Shown in pieces: positions 12,823 to 23,630 of a stretch of DNA of 64,000 bases (position 1 is its first letter; the number at the start of each line of letters is the position of its first letter). Source of the DNA: Gremmenia infestans. Taxonomy: Eukaryota > Ascomycota > Leotiomycetes > Helotiales > Hamatocanthoscyphaceae. The stretch spans positions 744,001-808,000 of the forward strand of contig JAFEVB010000037.1 of the NCBI GenBank assembly GCA_032629725.1. Direction: 5' to 3'. The notes under the pieces were generated by a model that saw only the letters and a list, made by a program, of their open reading frames with translations, was not told where the DNA came from and made no database searches. The translations under genes and the position numbers were made by a program.

Positions 12823-14281
12823 CGTAGGCATGTAACTGATCCAGGAAACATGCGATGATACCCTACTTGCATGAATACCACGTGGAAGTGTCTGTACCCT
12901 GTGTAGCATTGAACATGCCACCATAGAAACCATGTACTGACGACATAGCCACACATGCACAAGCCACGCAAACACCATTCAAGTGAACGCCATCAGAGCT
13001 GGAAAGAACGCAGAAATGCAGGTGTGATATCCACGGTTACAGTCGGAGCTGATGCCAAGAATTGATATAGGCAGTAAGAATTATCATGCCGCGGTAGGTC
13101 AGCCCCAAGAAATGCCTGGCAGGACGTGGCATTCAAGATGATATGCAAAAGTTGTCAAGGGTTACGTTGCGCTCAGCTTCCCTGTAGGGCTTGGAGGGGT
13201 ACTAGATATGGCCTCAAATTTGAATGCCCTTGATCGATCTGTGTCACCTTGACTGAGGCAATAAAGGGCGTTATTCGTACCCTTGAAAATACAATTGTAA
13301 CTCGGTCATGTTGAATCAGAACACGGAGTTCGCTACCACCGCATAAAAAGTATTCTATGAACGTGAGGTGGCTTAGCAGTTGGGGTCATCGCTGGATGAC
13401 TCCCTTCGTATCTGTGCTGCATTAATATCCTGAGAACCATTGAAGATGGGCTAAAACCCATATGGTCATATTGTAGCTAGCCGTGGTCGCTGCAAGATGA
13501 CCGAAATTCTCATTTTGAACAATTATGAGCATCTTTGGTATTAAGACTTAGATAAACGGGTATCTGCAAGCCTTCCTATGTGAAGCAGAGCCTCTCCATT
13601 GTCGTCTGACGAAAACACACGAGAACACACGAGCAAGACTCGATATTTCAGAATTGCTAGATAATAAACGCTAGGAGTTCTGAATTTCCAAGAAGATTGT
13701 TGATGTGAATGTGGGTTAGGGAAAGGAAGAAGGGGAATCGGGGGAAATGCTAAAAAGAATAACTGCTGGATTGCACAGAGCAACAGAATGTGGGCGAATG
13801 TTTGGGCGTAGTCAAAACTAGCTCAAAGTTGCCTCTGCTCTACCTAGGTAGTTTCATGGAGACATCTAGGAAGACACGGGCTACCAACTCAATGCTCGTT
13901 CATGTTTCAAGCAGTGCGCATCAGACCCTCAGTGCACTTGCAACATGTCTAATATGCAAACTGTATTGCAGACAGATCCTTAATATGGGCAGCTGCACTT
14001 TACTAAAACGTCCCCCCTCTGCAATCTGTCAAACCTGGGTTCCCTCGAGGCCAAATTCCCGTCTTTCAAAACCTTCTCAGCAGTATAGAAGTATCACACT
14101 AGATCAATGTATCCGGTATGGCAACGTTTGTAGAAAGAGGTTTGTTGTATTTGTTTGTGTCTGCCGAAAGTCGCCTTCTTTAGTTCCCTCCAGCCAGCAA
14201 ATGTCTCAGTATACAATGCCCAGCGTGCAGCAAATGCTTGCGCCAATCAACCAAAACCCATTTTCCTACCAACAAGCAACC
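12823..14281. other. Gene-free stretch downstream of RPS28
   Basis: Short frames only, none with recognisable content; a 231-codon plus-strand frame at 13790-14485 runs antisense across the RPS28 3' exon and intron and is a shadow. No RNA gene seen. Confidence 0.5.
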
Positions 14282-14682
14282 CTATCTCAATCTTCGGGCT
14301 TCACGTTCGGACTCGAGGAGGCAGAGGATGTCGTCTTCGCGGACTGTGGGGGATTCGTTAGTAGCCATCCTTGCATTAGTTTCAATTCCTCCAGAAAAAC
14401 ATCCATCAATCGAAGAAAACTACTATGTCGTAGATTTGGTAGTGCTCGAAATCACAGTATAGAAATATCGTACCTGGGCCCTTGACGTTGCGGATAATGC
14501 TTCTGGTGGTATCGTCCATGAACTCGACTCTGACTTGAGTAACACCTCCACGGGAACCTATATTCCATCAGAACCTATCCTTCGTTTTCCAATTTTCCTC
14601 GTTTCTGAAGCTAGGACATACCGGTACGGCCTAAAACACGAGTGACCTTGACGAGCTTGACGGGGACCTTTGAGGATTCCAT
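14282..14682 (-). CDS. RPS28: 40S ribosomal protein S28 (eS28)
   Basis: Three exons: 14682-14622, 14557-14474 and 14343-14282, giving 68 residues, the usual eS28 length. The product starts MESSKVPVKLVKVTRVLGRT, continues GSRGGVTQVRVEFMDDTTRS and ends CLLESEREARRLR, an almost textbook eS28 sequence. It is a small OB-fold protein of the 40S subunit near the mRNA exit/E site. Introns have GTATGT and GTACGA donors with TAG and CAG acceptors. The second intron (129 bases) is longer than most here, as is common in ribosomal protein genes. It is divergent from HIS1. Two exons are too short to stand out as open frames, so the gene is easily missed. Confidence 0.97.
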
Positions 14683-15248
14683 AATTGCGATCTGGTGTTC
14701 GTATCAGCTTCTAGTCCTGGATTCAATATCGATGCAACTGACTGTATGGATGCGCGAAGAGGGATTCTTTTGTTGGAGTTGTGGTGGTGGAGTCAAAAGT
14801 TCGCTGTCGACGTCGTGAATTCTTCAATAATTTTCGTAGTGTGCGATTTCAACGTCTATTTCTGCACTAGTCCCAGAAGGCCCTAGCTCTGGCCACTTTT
14901 CCCTTCTACTTGCGACATTAAAGCAGCGACAACGTGGGGCAATGCAATGACTGCACCGCAAAAGAATTTGTTTTGTACTTGGATGATGCTCTGCGCAACC
15001 GCAACCGCAACCATACACTACCCAACAAATACTTCACTACTGCAACCCCATTCTAGTCAATCCCACCTTTCACTCCGAATATCACTCTTTCAATTGATCT
15101 CTTGCATCTGCATTGCAGCTTATTCGGTTTTTAATCCCGAAGCACTATATTCTCTTGGATTGTCAGGGACTGGGCGAGGAGTGGGTGACCCCGCCATCGG
15201 ACACGTTCACTTGCATTGCATTGAATAACTTCACCTGACTCACTCACA
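14683..15248. promoter_or_regulatory. Shared upstream region of RPS28 (-) and HIS1 (+)
   Basis: The 566 bases between the two divergent start codons hold no gene. TGACTCA at 15236-15242 is a perfect Gcn4/CPC1-type site and sits 6 bases before the HIS1 ATG. Pyrimidine-rich stretches lie on the HIS1 side near 15050-15100. That cross-pathway (amino-acid starvation) control acts through this site is inferred from the motif and the target gene. Confidence 0.55.
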
Positions 15249-16476
15249 ATGGATCTCGTAAATCAGTAGGATACTTCTTTTCTTCTCCACTAAACTCACA
15301 ATGCCTCTATTCGAAGAGCCCTCTCATTTCGAATCTTCAGCTAACAAACCCCAAAGCTTAGAAGGCAGACTCCTATTTGCAGTCCCCAAGAGTGAGTCAA
15401 TGCCCCCAATATCACCAGCCTTTCAGTACACTTACAACCAATTACAGAGGGAAGATTACTCCAAGCAGCACTCAACCTCCTCGAAGGCGCAGACATCCAA
15501 TTCCGTCGCGAATCCCGTCTCGACATCGCGCTCGTCAAGAACCTCCCTATAGCCCTCGTCTTCCTCCCCGCAGCCGACATCCCCACCTTCATCGGCGAAG
15601 GACGTGTCTCCTTGGGTATAACCGGTCGCGACACAGTAGCTGAACATGAGGCAGCTGTTGCGTCAGCCAGGCGAGAACGAGCCGAGTCGGGTCAGTCTAC
15701 ACCAATCGAAACAGATACGCAACTGGGATGTGAGGAGGTTATGGATTTGAGCTTTGGGGCGTGTAAACTAGAAGTTCAAGTTCCGGTTAAAGGGCAGTAT
15801 GTCACGCCTTCAGATCTGATTGGGAAGAATGTTGGCACCAGCTTTGTGCACTTGGCGGAGGAATATTTTGCGGGGTTAGAGAGGGAGGCGGATGCTGCAA
15901 ACGGGGAGGGAAAGAGGAAATTGAGGACCAATATCATTGAGCTTAGTGGGAGTGTAGAGGCTGCTTGCGCTTTGGGGGTTGCGGATGGGATTGTCGATCT
16001 AGTTGGTAAGCTCCCCTTCTCCTGTCCAAGTGCGACTGCTAATTAGAAATAGAATCTGGAGAGACGATGAAAGCTGCTGGTTTGAAAGCCATTGACACGG
16101 TCGTATCAAGTGTAGCCGTCCTCATCAAGTCGAAACACCCCTCAAATCCAGGACTAGTCGATCTCCTTGCCTCAAGAATACGAGGAGTCATCAGTAAGTT
16201 CTCTCCCCACCCCCTTTCCTGACTCCTCTAACAACAACAGCCGCCCAACAATACGTCCTCTGTCAATACAACGTCAAACGAACCGACCTCGCCCAAGCCA
16301 CCAAAATCACGCCCGGCAAACGCGCCCCGACCATCAACGCCCTAGAAGAAGAAGGCTGGATGGCGGTAAGCAGTATGGTGGAGAAGAAGAAGATAGCTAC
16401 GGTCATGGATGAATTGACTGCAATGGGCGCAACGGATATCTTGGTGCTGCATATTGCAAATACGAGAACTGATTAA
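15249..16476 (+). CDS. HIS1: ATP phosphoribosyltransferase, first step of histidine synthesis
   Basis: It joins ATP and PRPP to form phosphoribosyl-ATP. Exons are 15249-15265, 15357-15391, 15448-16005, 16053-16193 and 16241-16476, with consistent phases (328 residues). Motifs include LFAVPKKGR, IALVFLPAADIPTFIGEG, LGITGRD, SGSVEAACALG and DLVESGETMKAAG; the C-terminal ACT-like regulatory part follows (VKRTDLAQATKITPGKRAPT). The long form is the feedback-inhibited type. The 17-base first exon encodes MDLVN plus two bases of a His codon; splicing to 15357 gives MDLVNHLEGRLLFAVPKKGR, matching the known yeast His1 N-terminus. The ATG at 15301 is also in frame with exon 2, but under this model it lies within intron 1. 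Confidence 0.95.
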
Positions 16477-18151
16477 GAATCTCAAATAGAGTGAGTGGGC
16501 GTGACGTTTGGATGAATACTGGAGGCAAAATGGGAACATACGATGTTTTCTAGGAGTTGATTGGGGGAATAGACAAGCACGATGATTTAGAAAAGAAAAT
16601 AGATCACGTTTTTTTCAAGGTTCGGAAATATTTGGATGGTTAAAGAGTACTTACTATACACTCATTGTTCTTCTGGTTTACTCAAGTCCTAAGTGGTAGT
16701 TGCCCTGCTTCGGCATACCTGCAAAAGTGCCAACAGACATCGTCCTCCGGTCCATCTCTTTGACATCACTACACTATGGCAAGATTTTAGACTGTATTCA
16801 ATGCTTGTTCTCGACGAGTAACTTTTACTCACATTCACATTCGCTCAATTTAGCGAAGCAACCCTGAATTTGAGAGCTGGATTGGGATGGTCGCCGACTT
16901 GCAAGAGTGCCTCTCGTACACTTAATGAGAGACCTGGCATTATGCATACACTGCGTCTAGAGAAGAGGAAGCAAGGTGAGATAATAAATTTATCCTCCAT
17001 TGCCATAAGACCTTTACACCGGATGTAAATTTAATGGCCAAGGGGCTGAAGTATTCCGCGTTAGTCCCTCTTCCCCCTTTTTACCCCTCATTAAGCGAAG
17101 CCCTATGATGCATTTTAGGGTTGCGTTTATTTCTAAGCATGGGTTGGGGACAGGGGGGAGGACGTGACCGGCGACGGAGGCTTGGTTGGGGGAGTGTGAA
17201 GGGACGGAGGGGTATAGGAGGGCGGATGAGAAGACGGGGCATATGATGTAAGGGAGGTGTTAAAAGAGTGTGAGTGAGTGAACTCTTGTACTCCAATAAA
17301 GAGTGTACCGATATTAGTAAACACCTAGTTTTCCAGGCCGGGTGAGCCTGAAGTAGGAACTCAAGATAAACGTTTTCGACGATGCTGGAGTGCTATAGCT
17401 GAAGAGAGATAAGGCGGAAGGGAGAATATAGATATTTGGAACATTACATGCAATGTCTACTAAATGGAAAATGGGACAGATAACCAGAAAACCAAAGAGC
17501 AAAAGGTGCAGGTGCAAAAGTACCGAGTGAGAGTAACACGTTCCAGAACTAAAGTTCCATTTAGAAACTCTCCATAATCCATTCTATAACTCTTGCCATG
17601 CGCTATTTCGAAACAATCAACGTATTAGACGAGCACTCGGAGAAGCTGGCCCGAATAGTTTACCAAACAAAAATTGAAGTAGCTGGCAGTCTGCAAGGCT
17701 GCCAAGCTGTAGGCGAAATAGAGGCAATTATCTTTATGAATTAAACAATGCAGTCCGTAGGAAGAAAGGAGGTAAGTTTTAGAGAAAAGAATGAAATGCC
17801 ATAAATCGTAGGATTTCTAGAAGTAGGTACAGTACACTTGTACGAGAACTATCGCTAGTTATTACACATCTCCCCAAATAGAATACAGCTACTTGAAGTG
17901 TCGATCTAGTCCCAAAACAACTCTCACGATGTAGTTGCAAAAGGGTTGGTTGTCAATGTCAATACGCGTATTCCTGTGGCGTTTGCGGTGACGTTTCCTT
18001 GGCACTTCCTCCGCCACAGCCGACATAGCCTCGTCCTCGCACTTAAATATACTTTCACTCTCCCATCCAACCATGATTATCTTATATAATACGTCCAGAA
18101 TATCCTTCTGTGACGTCCGCAACGTATAAAACAAACAAGCACAAATAAATC
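16477..18151. other. Intergenic, nothing recognised
   Basis: About 1.7 kb between HIS1 and the two-TM gene. Only short frames of skewed composition on the minus strand (17081-17517). The 3' side is AT-rich. No repeat or RNA gene recognised. Confidence 0.5.
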
Positions 18152-18704
18152 ATGTCATTGCGACCACAATCACCACCCAATGGCATGCGCGCCCCTCCCT
18201 CCCCAGAAGCGCCCAAGGAGAGCGCAATATCTAGAGTAAGCCCCTCAACTCCTCCAATTGATGGAGAGGAATATACTTACAAAAACATAGCTTCTCATAG
18301 CACCTCTAACATTCATCTCCTTCCTCCTCAGCCTCGCGCTGATCGATTCCCGAAACCACGCCCTCCGCACTCACACGCACAACAACGCCCCATCCCCCCC
18401 GTTCGCCCGTATAAAAGCACTCTTCCACTCCCTGATCTTCAAGCGCGTAGCGGACCCAAGTCCCTACTCCTACGTCAGGTCCCCAGATTCAAAGAGCGAG
18501 AGCCGGGATGGGAATGGGAATGTGGAAGGCAAAGAGGAGCCGTGGCATTGGCATACGAAGCAGCGCAAGATGATGAAGGCGGAGATGGACGATGCGTTTC
18601 GGATGCGCAAGAGTGTGATGGTGTTTTTGATGCTTGTGGGGGTGGGCATTACGGGTGCTGTGGGCGTTATTGGGAGGTGGATCTTGCGGGGTGTGCTGCT
18701 ATAG
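18152..18704 (+). CDS. Small two-TM protein of unknown function
   Basis: Two exons, 18152-18235 and 18291-18704 (intron GTAAGC...ACATAG), give 165 residues. A Pro-rich N-terminus (PPNGMRAPPSPEAPKES) leads to TM1 (LLIAPLTFISFLLSLALID). A loop contains EEPWHWHTKQRKMMKAEMDD, followed by TM2 (MVFLMLVGVGITGAVGVIG). Reading through the intron gives a 189-codon frame ending 18721, but only the spliced frame yields two clean membrane segments, which supports it. I know of no function; the membrane is unknown too. Confidence 0.7.
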
Positions 18705-19485
18705 AGGATGATAATGGTTGATGGTAATGTTATGCGGATGTTTGCTGAGGGTCAATTTTGGTTGAGGCATAGCATATGATAATTTGGAGGATTGGGCGTT
18801 TTGGATTAGGCGTTTGGGGGTTGATTCAAACAAGGTGCAACAGCTGGGAAAATGATATATGAACTACTAGGAGTTGGAATGTGGGGTTACAGTGGTAAAA
18901 CTTGTGGAGTTGAACGGCTTATTTCTTGCTTTGCTCGTTAGTTTCGATTGGTGTATGCAGGCTTTAGGAAAGCACAGTACCTAGGATTCTAGGAAGCACA
19001 AAAGAGAAAGAATGCAAAGAAAACGCTTCACAGATCATATATATATATGAAACTTAAGGTCGCACAAACCCCCTGCACAAGGGAGTGGTTAGCGAATGTG
19101 CAAGGATTGATATTGCGAAGCAAACAAATGTAAAGTCAAGAGAGAAGAAGCAGAACTTTGAATTCAGTAAAAGTTGTCTAAAATTCTAGAAAGCGTGTAT
19201 TTTTTCTATAAATAAAGGTAATGACCATCTATAGAAAACCGCCCTAAGCTAGCACCAATATTTATCGCTTTCTATCTTATCGGGCGGTGAGCCGATATCA
19301 AAATCCGCGTCGCGTGTGAAGCTCCGTGAAGCTTTAATTCACTTTTGCTTTTTTTACTCCACCTCTCCATATCTACCGTGACATCCGCACTTCAATGCTT
19401 TCTCTAAACTACATGCGATACTGCCTGCTGCAATCGCCAGTAACACATCTTGCTTTTGCTCCAATATAACAGTCCTTTTCTCGCC
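18705..19485. other. Intergenic, nothing recognised
   Basis: Between two plus-strand genes. Contains a short TA microsatellite near 19040. No gene seen. Confidence 0.5.
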
Positions 19486-22400
19486 ATGGCCATGCCAATG
19501 GGACCCCCGCAACTCCCTGGCTACTCGCTGAGAGTACAGCTCTATTCACAGAACGCGCACGACTTGACCGACAAGCCCATTCGATGTTTTCGCGTTGTCA
19601 CGTCTCCCGATAGATCGATTAGAGAGTTCTGCGAGGAGGCTTCAAGAATTCATGAAATCAATTACGGAGAGTACGTCCAGTTCTCAGTTTGTTGCGCCGC
19701 GACCACAGATCGACCCTCTGAATTAAGCTTTGCTGACCTTCTGCCTTTTGTAGACCTCTTGCCGTCAAGAAATGTCAAGACGACCAGGAGTTTGACGTCA
19801 CCCAGAGTGAAATACTAGGAAATCTCTTTGCGAATACAGCTACTATACGCGTTATTAGAGCTTCGCCATCTCCGGGAGTCCGCGACTCTGTCCCCCCAAC
19901 CTCCGCTCTACGCTTCGAACCTACAAGTCACAAGAGAGGCAGAGAAAGTACTCCTGCAGGCAATGCATCGGCGCCATCGAACTTGTACAAGTCGAATAAG
20001 AGACAACGATTGGCATCTCTGAACCCAGATCACCCTCTGCCGTCCCGGGAAGGTGAGCCGGAGCGGGGTGAAGCTCCTTCAGAAAACGGCCGCATACCAG
20101 ATATTAATGTCATACCTTCTTCGCAAGAAAGTGTTATTCTAGGTACAAATCATGGGTTAAACGGCACTTCACGACAAGTAAGGCCCTATCTTTCTCAAAT
20201 CCCCGAGACACCCTCTCCGTCTCCCCCTTCGTCTCCGTCGCCTCCTCCAGCGTTCAATGAGCAGCCATACTATGAAAAACATCCAACTGATCACCAAGGT
20301 CGAAAGCCCGCAAATTCCAACCACGAAAACTCAAGTCACAACTCGGAAGCAGATAATTCTAGTCCCCTCAAGCAGGCGTCGGTTCAAGCACAGTCTCTTG
20401 GTGCTAGCCAATCGAGGGCGAAGAGCGCCAGCTACCACATCCAGAGAGCTACAGAGCGAGGTACTTCGGTTTCTACTGCAGCCACAAGTCCACTATCTAC
20501 GGATCTTCGTCGCCCAGCAAGAAATGGCTTGACTCCCGGAGGCAAGCGCAAAATATCTGACTCTAGCTCTAATAGTAATAAGCAAAATGGAAAGCGGAAT
20601 TCAAGATCGCCAAATGAGGATAGCATTTATGAGAATATTGTCTCCGAGGATGATTCTGCTGCTATTTTGAACGCTACAAAAGCGACCCTGAAACTCAAAA
20701 AAAGTCAATGGGCTGGCTCGCAGGGTATGGAATGGCCTGAAAATGTGTTTAATACCCCACCTAACGGTCGCCGAACCTCTCGAGGCCCAGGACCAACGCC
20801 AGGAGAATTGCCTCTCACGCCCAGCAGTAAGGAACGAGAACGGAAGCAACGAGACGCCAATGACGCTAAAGAGGCTCGACAAGCAGCAGCTCAGGCTGCG
20901 GAGCAGCGAAAGCGCGAGGCTGAGGAGGCAAAAGCTGCTGAGGAGGACCAAGTTGCTCGGCAAAACCAGGCAAGCAGAGAAGAGCTGGAACGTATCGATG
21001 TCGAGACTTTCAGAGAAGACGCGGAACGGGCTGCTCTAGTAATTGCGAAAGCTGCTCGCTTGGAGAAACAACGAGCAGAACGTGACAGGAAGCAAGCAGA
21101 GGATCTCCAAAGGAAAGAAGAGGAACGACGTAAGGAGGAGGAACGGCTGGAACAAGCGAAAGCTGCGAAACAAAAAGCGGATGCCGAGAACATTTTGCGA
21201 AATAAAGCAATGGTAGCAGAGGCGACGCGAAAGCGTGAAGAAGAAGAGAGAATCCGGGGCGAAGAGGTTTCGAAGGAAAGGCCATCTTCTCCTCAACTAA
21301 CAAGAAAGTCCTCGCCCGCTATGGTGCCAAGCTCCGTTTTGCGACGTCCATCAGCCTCGACAGCATTTATTCCAAGCGGCAGAAAATCGTCTCTTAAGCC
21401 GTCAATTCGTTCGTCACAAGCCATTGCTAGCTCATCTCCATCAGCACCGACGGTCTCGCCGGACAGGACAATTAACGGTGTGAATCTTGGTGCTCAGATG
21501 CCCAAGAACCGACGAGTATCATTCGAAGAGCCACCTAGGAAGGAAACTCCCATACGACCCCCTACCAGGATTCTTCCTCCCGGCAGAATGACCACCCCAA
21601 GTGTGCCAAAATCTGTGACTAGTAAGCCTGTGCAGAAAGTTCAAGGTAAGGAAGTCTTTTCACTGGAGGACTTTAGCACTAACAATTCCTAGCAGTGCCT
21701 CCTGGGATACAGTCGCGAACTCCTATACGCCCGCCTCCTACGTTGAAGAGGCCAGGTAACGACCGTAGCATAACGCCCGTAGTACCGCCAAAGGTTGCCC
21801 AGACACGAAAGGAAGTCGTTCCTCAGGCTGTCAAAAATAACTCACCCCGGAGAGAGATCAACTCCAAAGAAACTACCAACAAAAGCACACCCCCGACTGT
21901 TCCAGCGGCCAGAAAGATTGCGACACCGGTTCAAGCTTCAACAAATGGTATGTCAATTCACAGATCATGATGCCCACCAAGATTTTCAGTATTCACACAC
22001 CCTAACGAACACTAGCTAAAATGGCCTTAGAATTCTTGCGATCGATTGAGCCAACTGCCAAAAAGGCAACCGAAGCAGAAGAATCATCTGATGATGATTC
22101 TGATGAGGACATTCCCAGCAAAGTTAGCCCGTCTAAAGCTACTTCAAAGTCACCAGCTCAATCCGAAAATGAAGCTCCCGCTCACCAAGTGGCCCCCGAA
22201 TCCGAACCCGCATCCGAAGATGAGCAGGAAGAAGAGGAAGAAGATGAAATAGCTAGCAACCGCTCATCGACCCGTGATAGCCGTTCACCCGTTGTCTTCA
22301 GTCAACACCCAGGGGGAGCCGTAGCCGGAAAATCAAACCGCTCCGCTACACCTGAGTCTGTTAGCGAATCTGAGAATGATCATGAATCCGAAAGCGATAA

Positions 22401-23160
22401 TTCAGAAGGGAGCCATGATGAGATCGAAAGCGAGGCATCAGACAGTGAAGAGGCCGACAAAGTCCCGGAATCCAGCCCAAGTCTCCCTAGACACAAGCCC
22501 ACCGCTAAGCCTTCAGGGCCTGCATTCGATCAAGTCAATAGTAAGAAACTCACTACCGAAGAAAGAGATACTTCAACAAGTACGCAGGGAGAAATAGACC
22601 AACAACTAACCTCATCTATGTACGAAGTTCGCCGAAGCCCACCGAACCCATTCCCCTCATCAAATCGGCCATCTTTCCAAGTCGGTGCTAGCCTTCAAGC
22701 ATTAAATTCGCGAAAAGCAGCCTTTAGCTCTTCGACAGCTCGAAAGCCACCAGCCTCACAACAGCAAGTTCTGAAAGAACCATCGGGCTCTGAGGGTGAA
22801 TCTGAGGAGGACAGTAATGACGATTCGGACTCAGATGATGACGAAGAAACGGCTAAGCGTCTTACCTCTGCCCTCTCAAGATCTTCACAGCAAAGAAATA
22901 AACCTCAAGTCAAACCTGCTGGTTCTGATGCCGAGAGCGACGACGCGGGCTCTAGCTCGGACTCCGATGCAGGAGAGGATTTAAAGGCGCAAATGCGCGA
23001 CGAGCTGGCTGCGAAAATTGCGAATATGAGTGGACTCGATAGTCAAAAGAGCTCGGGGAGCAGTGTGAAAAGCCCGAAGGTATTGCAGGATTCGCAGCTC
23101 AAAGAGAAGAAAAAGGATCGGTACATTAGTGGACAGACATTCTCGCAGCCCTCGTTGTAA
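19486..23160 (+). CDS. Net1/Dnt1-like nucleolar protein (Cdc14-anchor/cytokinesis-checkpoint N-terminal domain)
   Basis: Four exons, 19486-19670, 19754-21645, 21696-21947 and 22016-23160, give about 1157 residues. The first 110 residues form a compact domain (LRVQLYSQNAHDLTDKPIRC, then QDDQEFDVTQSEILGNLFAN and TIRVIRASP) of the type at the N-terminus of yeast Net1 and fission-yeast Dnt1, which hold Cdc14-family phosphatase in the nucleolus. The rest is disordered: Ser/Pro-rich, a long charged Ala/Glu/Lys/Arg coiled coil (about residues 400-540), then an acidic Ser/Asp/Glu tail ending DRYISGQTFSQPSL. Intron 2 has two adjacent acceptors (TAG|CAG) that both keep the frame. The family call rests on the N-terminal domain and overall layout, by memory only. 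Confidence 0.75.
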
Positions 23161-23630
23161 TTATAGTCTCATAAGGATAAGGATACTCGTGAGTTGGATC
23201 GCTTGCTCCGCGATATAAGTCATATTTGTATATCTTAAGCGGAATAGATAGTACACACACAGGCTCTGGTGGGATTATAGGAATCTAACAGATATAAATA
23301 CTAGTCTTTCGTGCCTCGTAACGCGCGCTGTAGGACCTTCAAGGAAAACGATAACAGGAAGTGGAAGCTATTGGTTGGAGGCGGGGGCTGGGGGTATAAT
23401 ATTGGCTTTTTTGTTAAGTCTGACTCCCCCCTATTTTGTATGTAGAACTCGATGCTAATAACATTGCTTTTACAGGGGGTTTCAGGGCTCAAGAAGATCA
23501 GTTATGAGGCCCAAGCAGATTAATTTCATGGGACATTAACGTAGAGTTACGTACTTTTCTATGCATAGTATATACATTGGGGTAGTGAGCTCTGAAAGAT
23601 ATGCCTAGAACTACTAATCTATACCTCTTA
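23161..23630. other. Convergent 3' region
   Basis: Lies between the Net1-like gene (+) and the broken FAD oxidase (-). AT-rich, presumably 3' untranslated sequence of both. No gene seen. Confidence 0.5.

Noticed and set aside
13790..14485. 231-codon plus-strand frame
   Set aside because: It is antisense to RPS28 exon 3 and its intron; the ribosomal gene explains the sequence.
15301..15552. HIS1 start at ATG 15301
   Set aside because: Splicing from 15249 gives the conserved N-terminus; the 15301 ATG would be inside intron 1. Kept only as an alternative.
18152..18721. Unspliced 189-codon frame of the two-TM gene
   Set aside because: Only the spliced frame gives two clean hydrophobic segments and a membrane-protein-like product.
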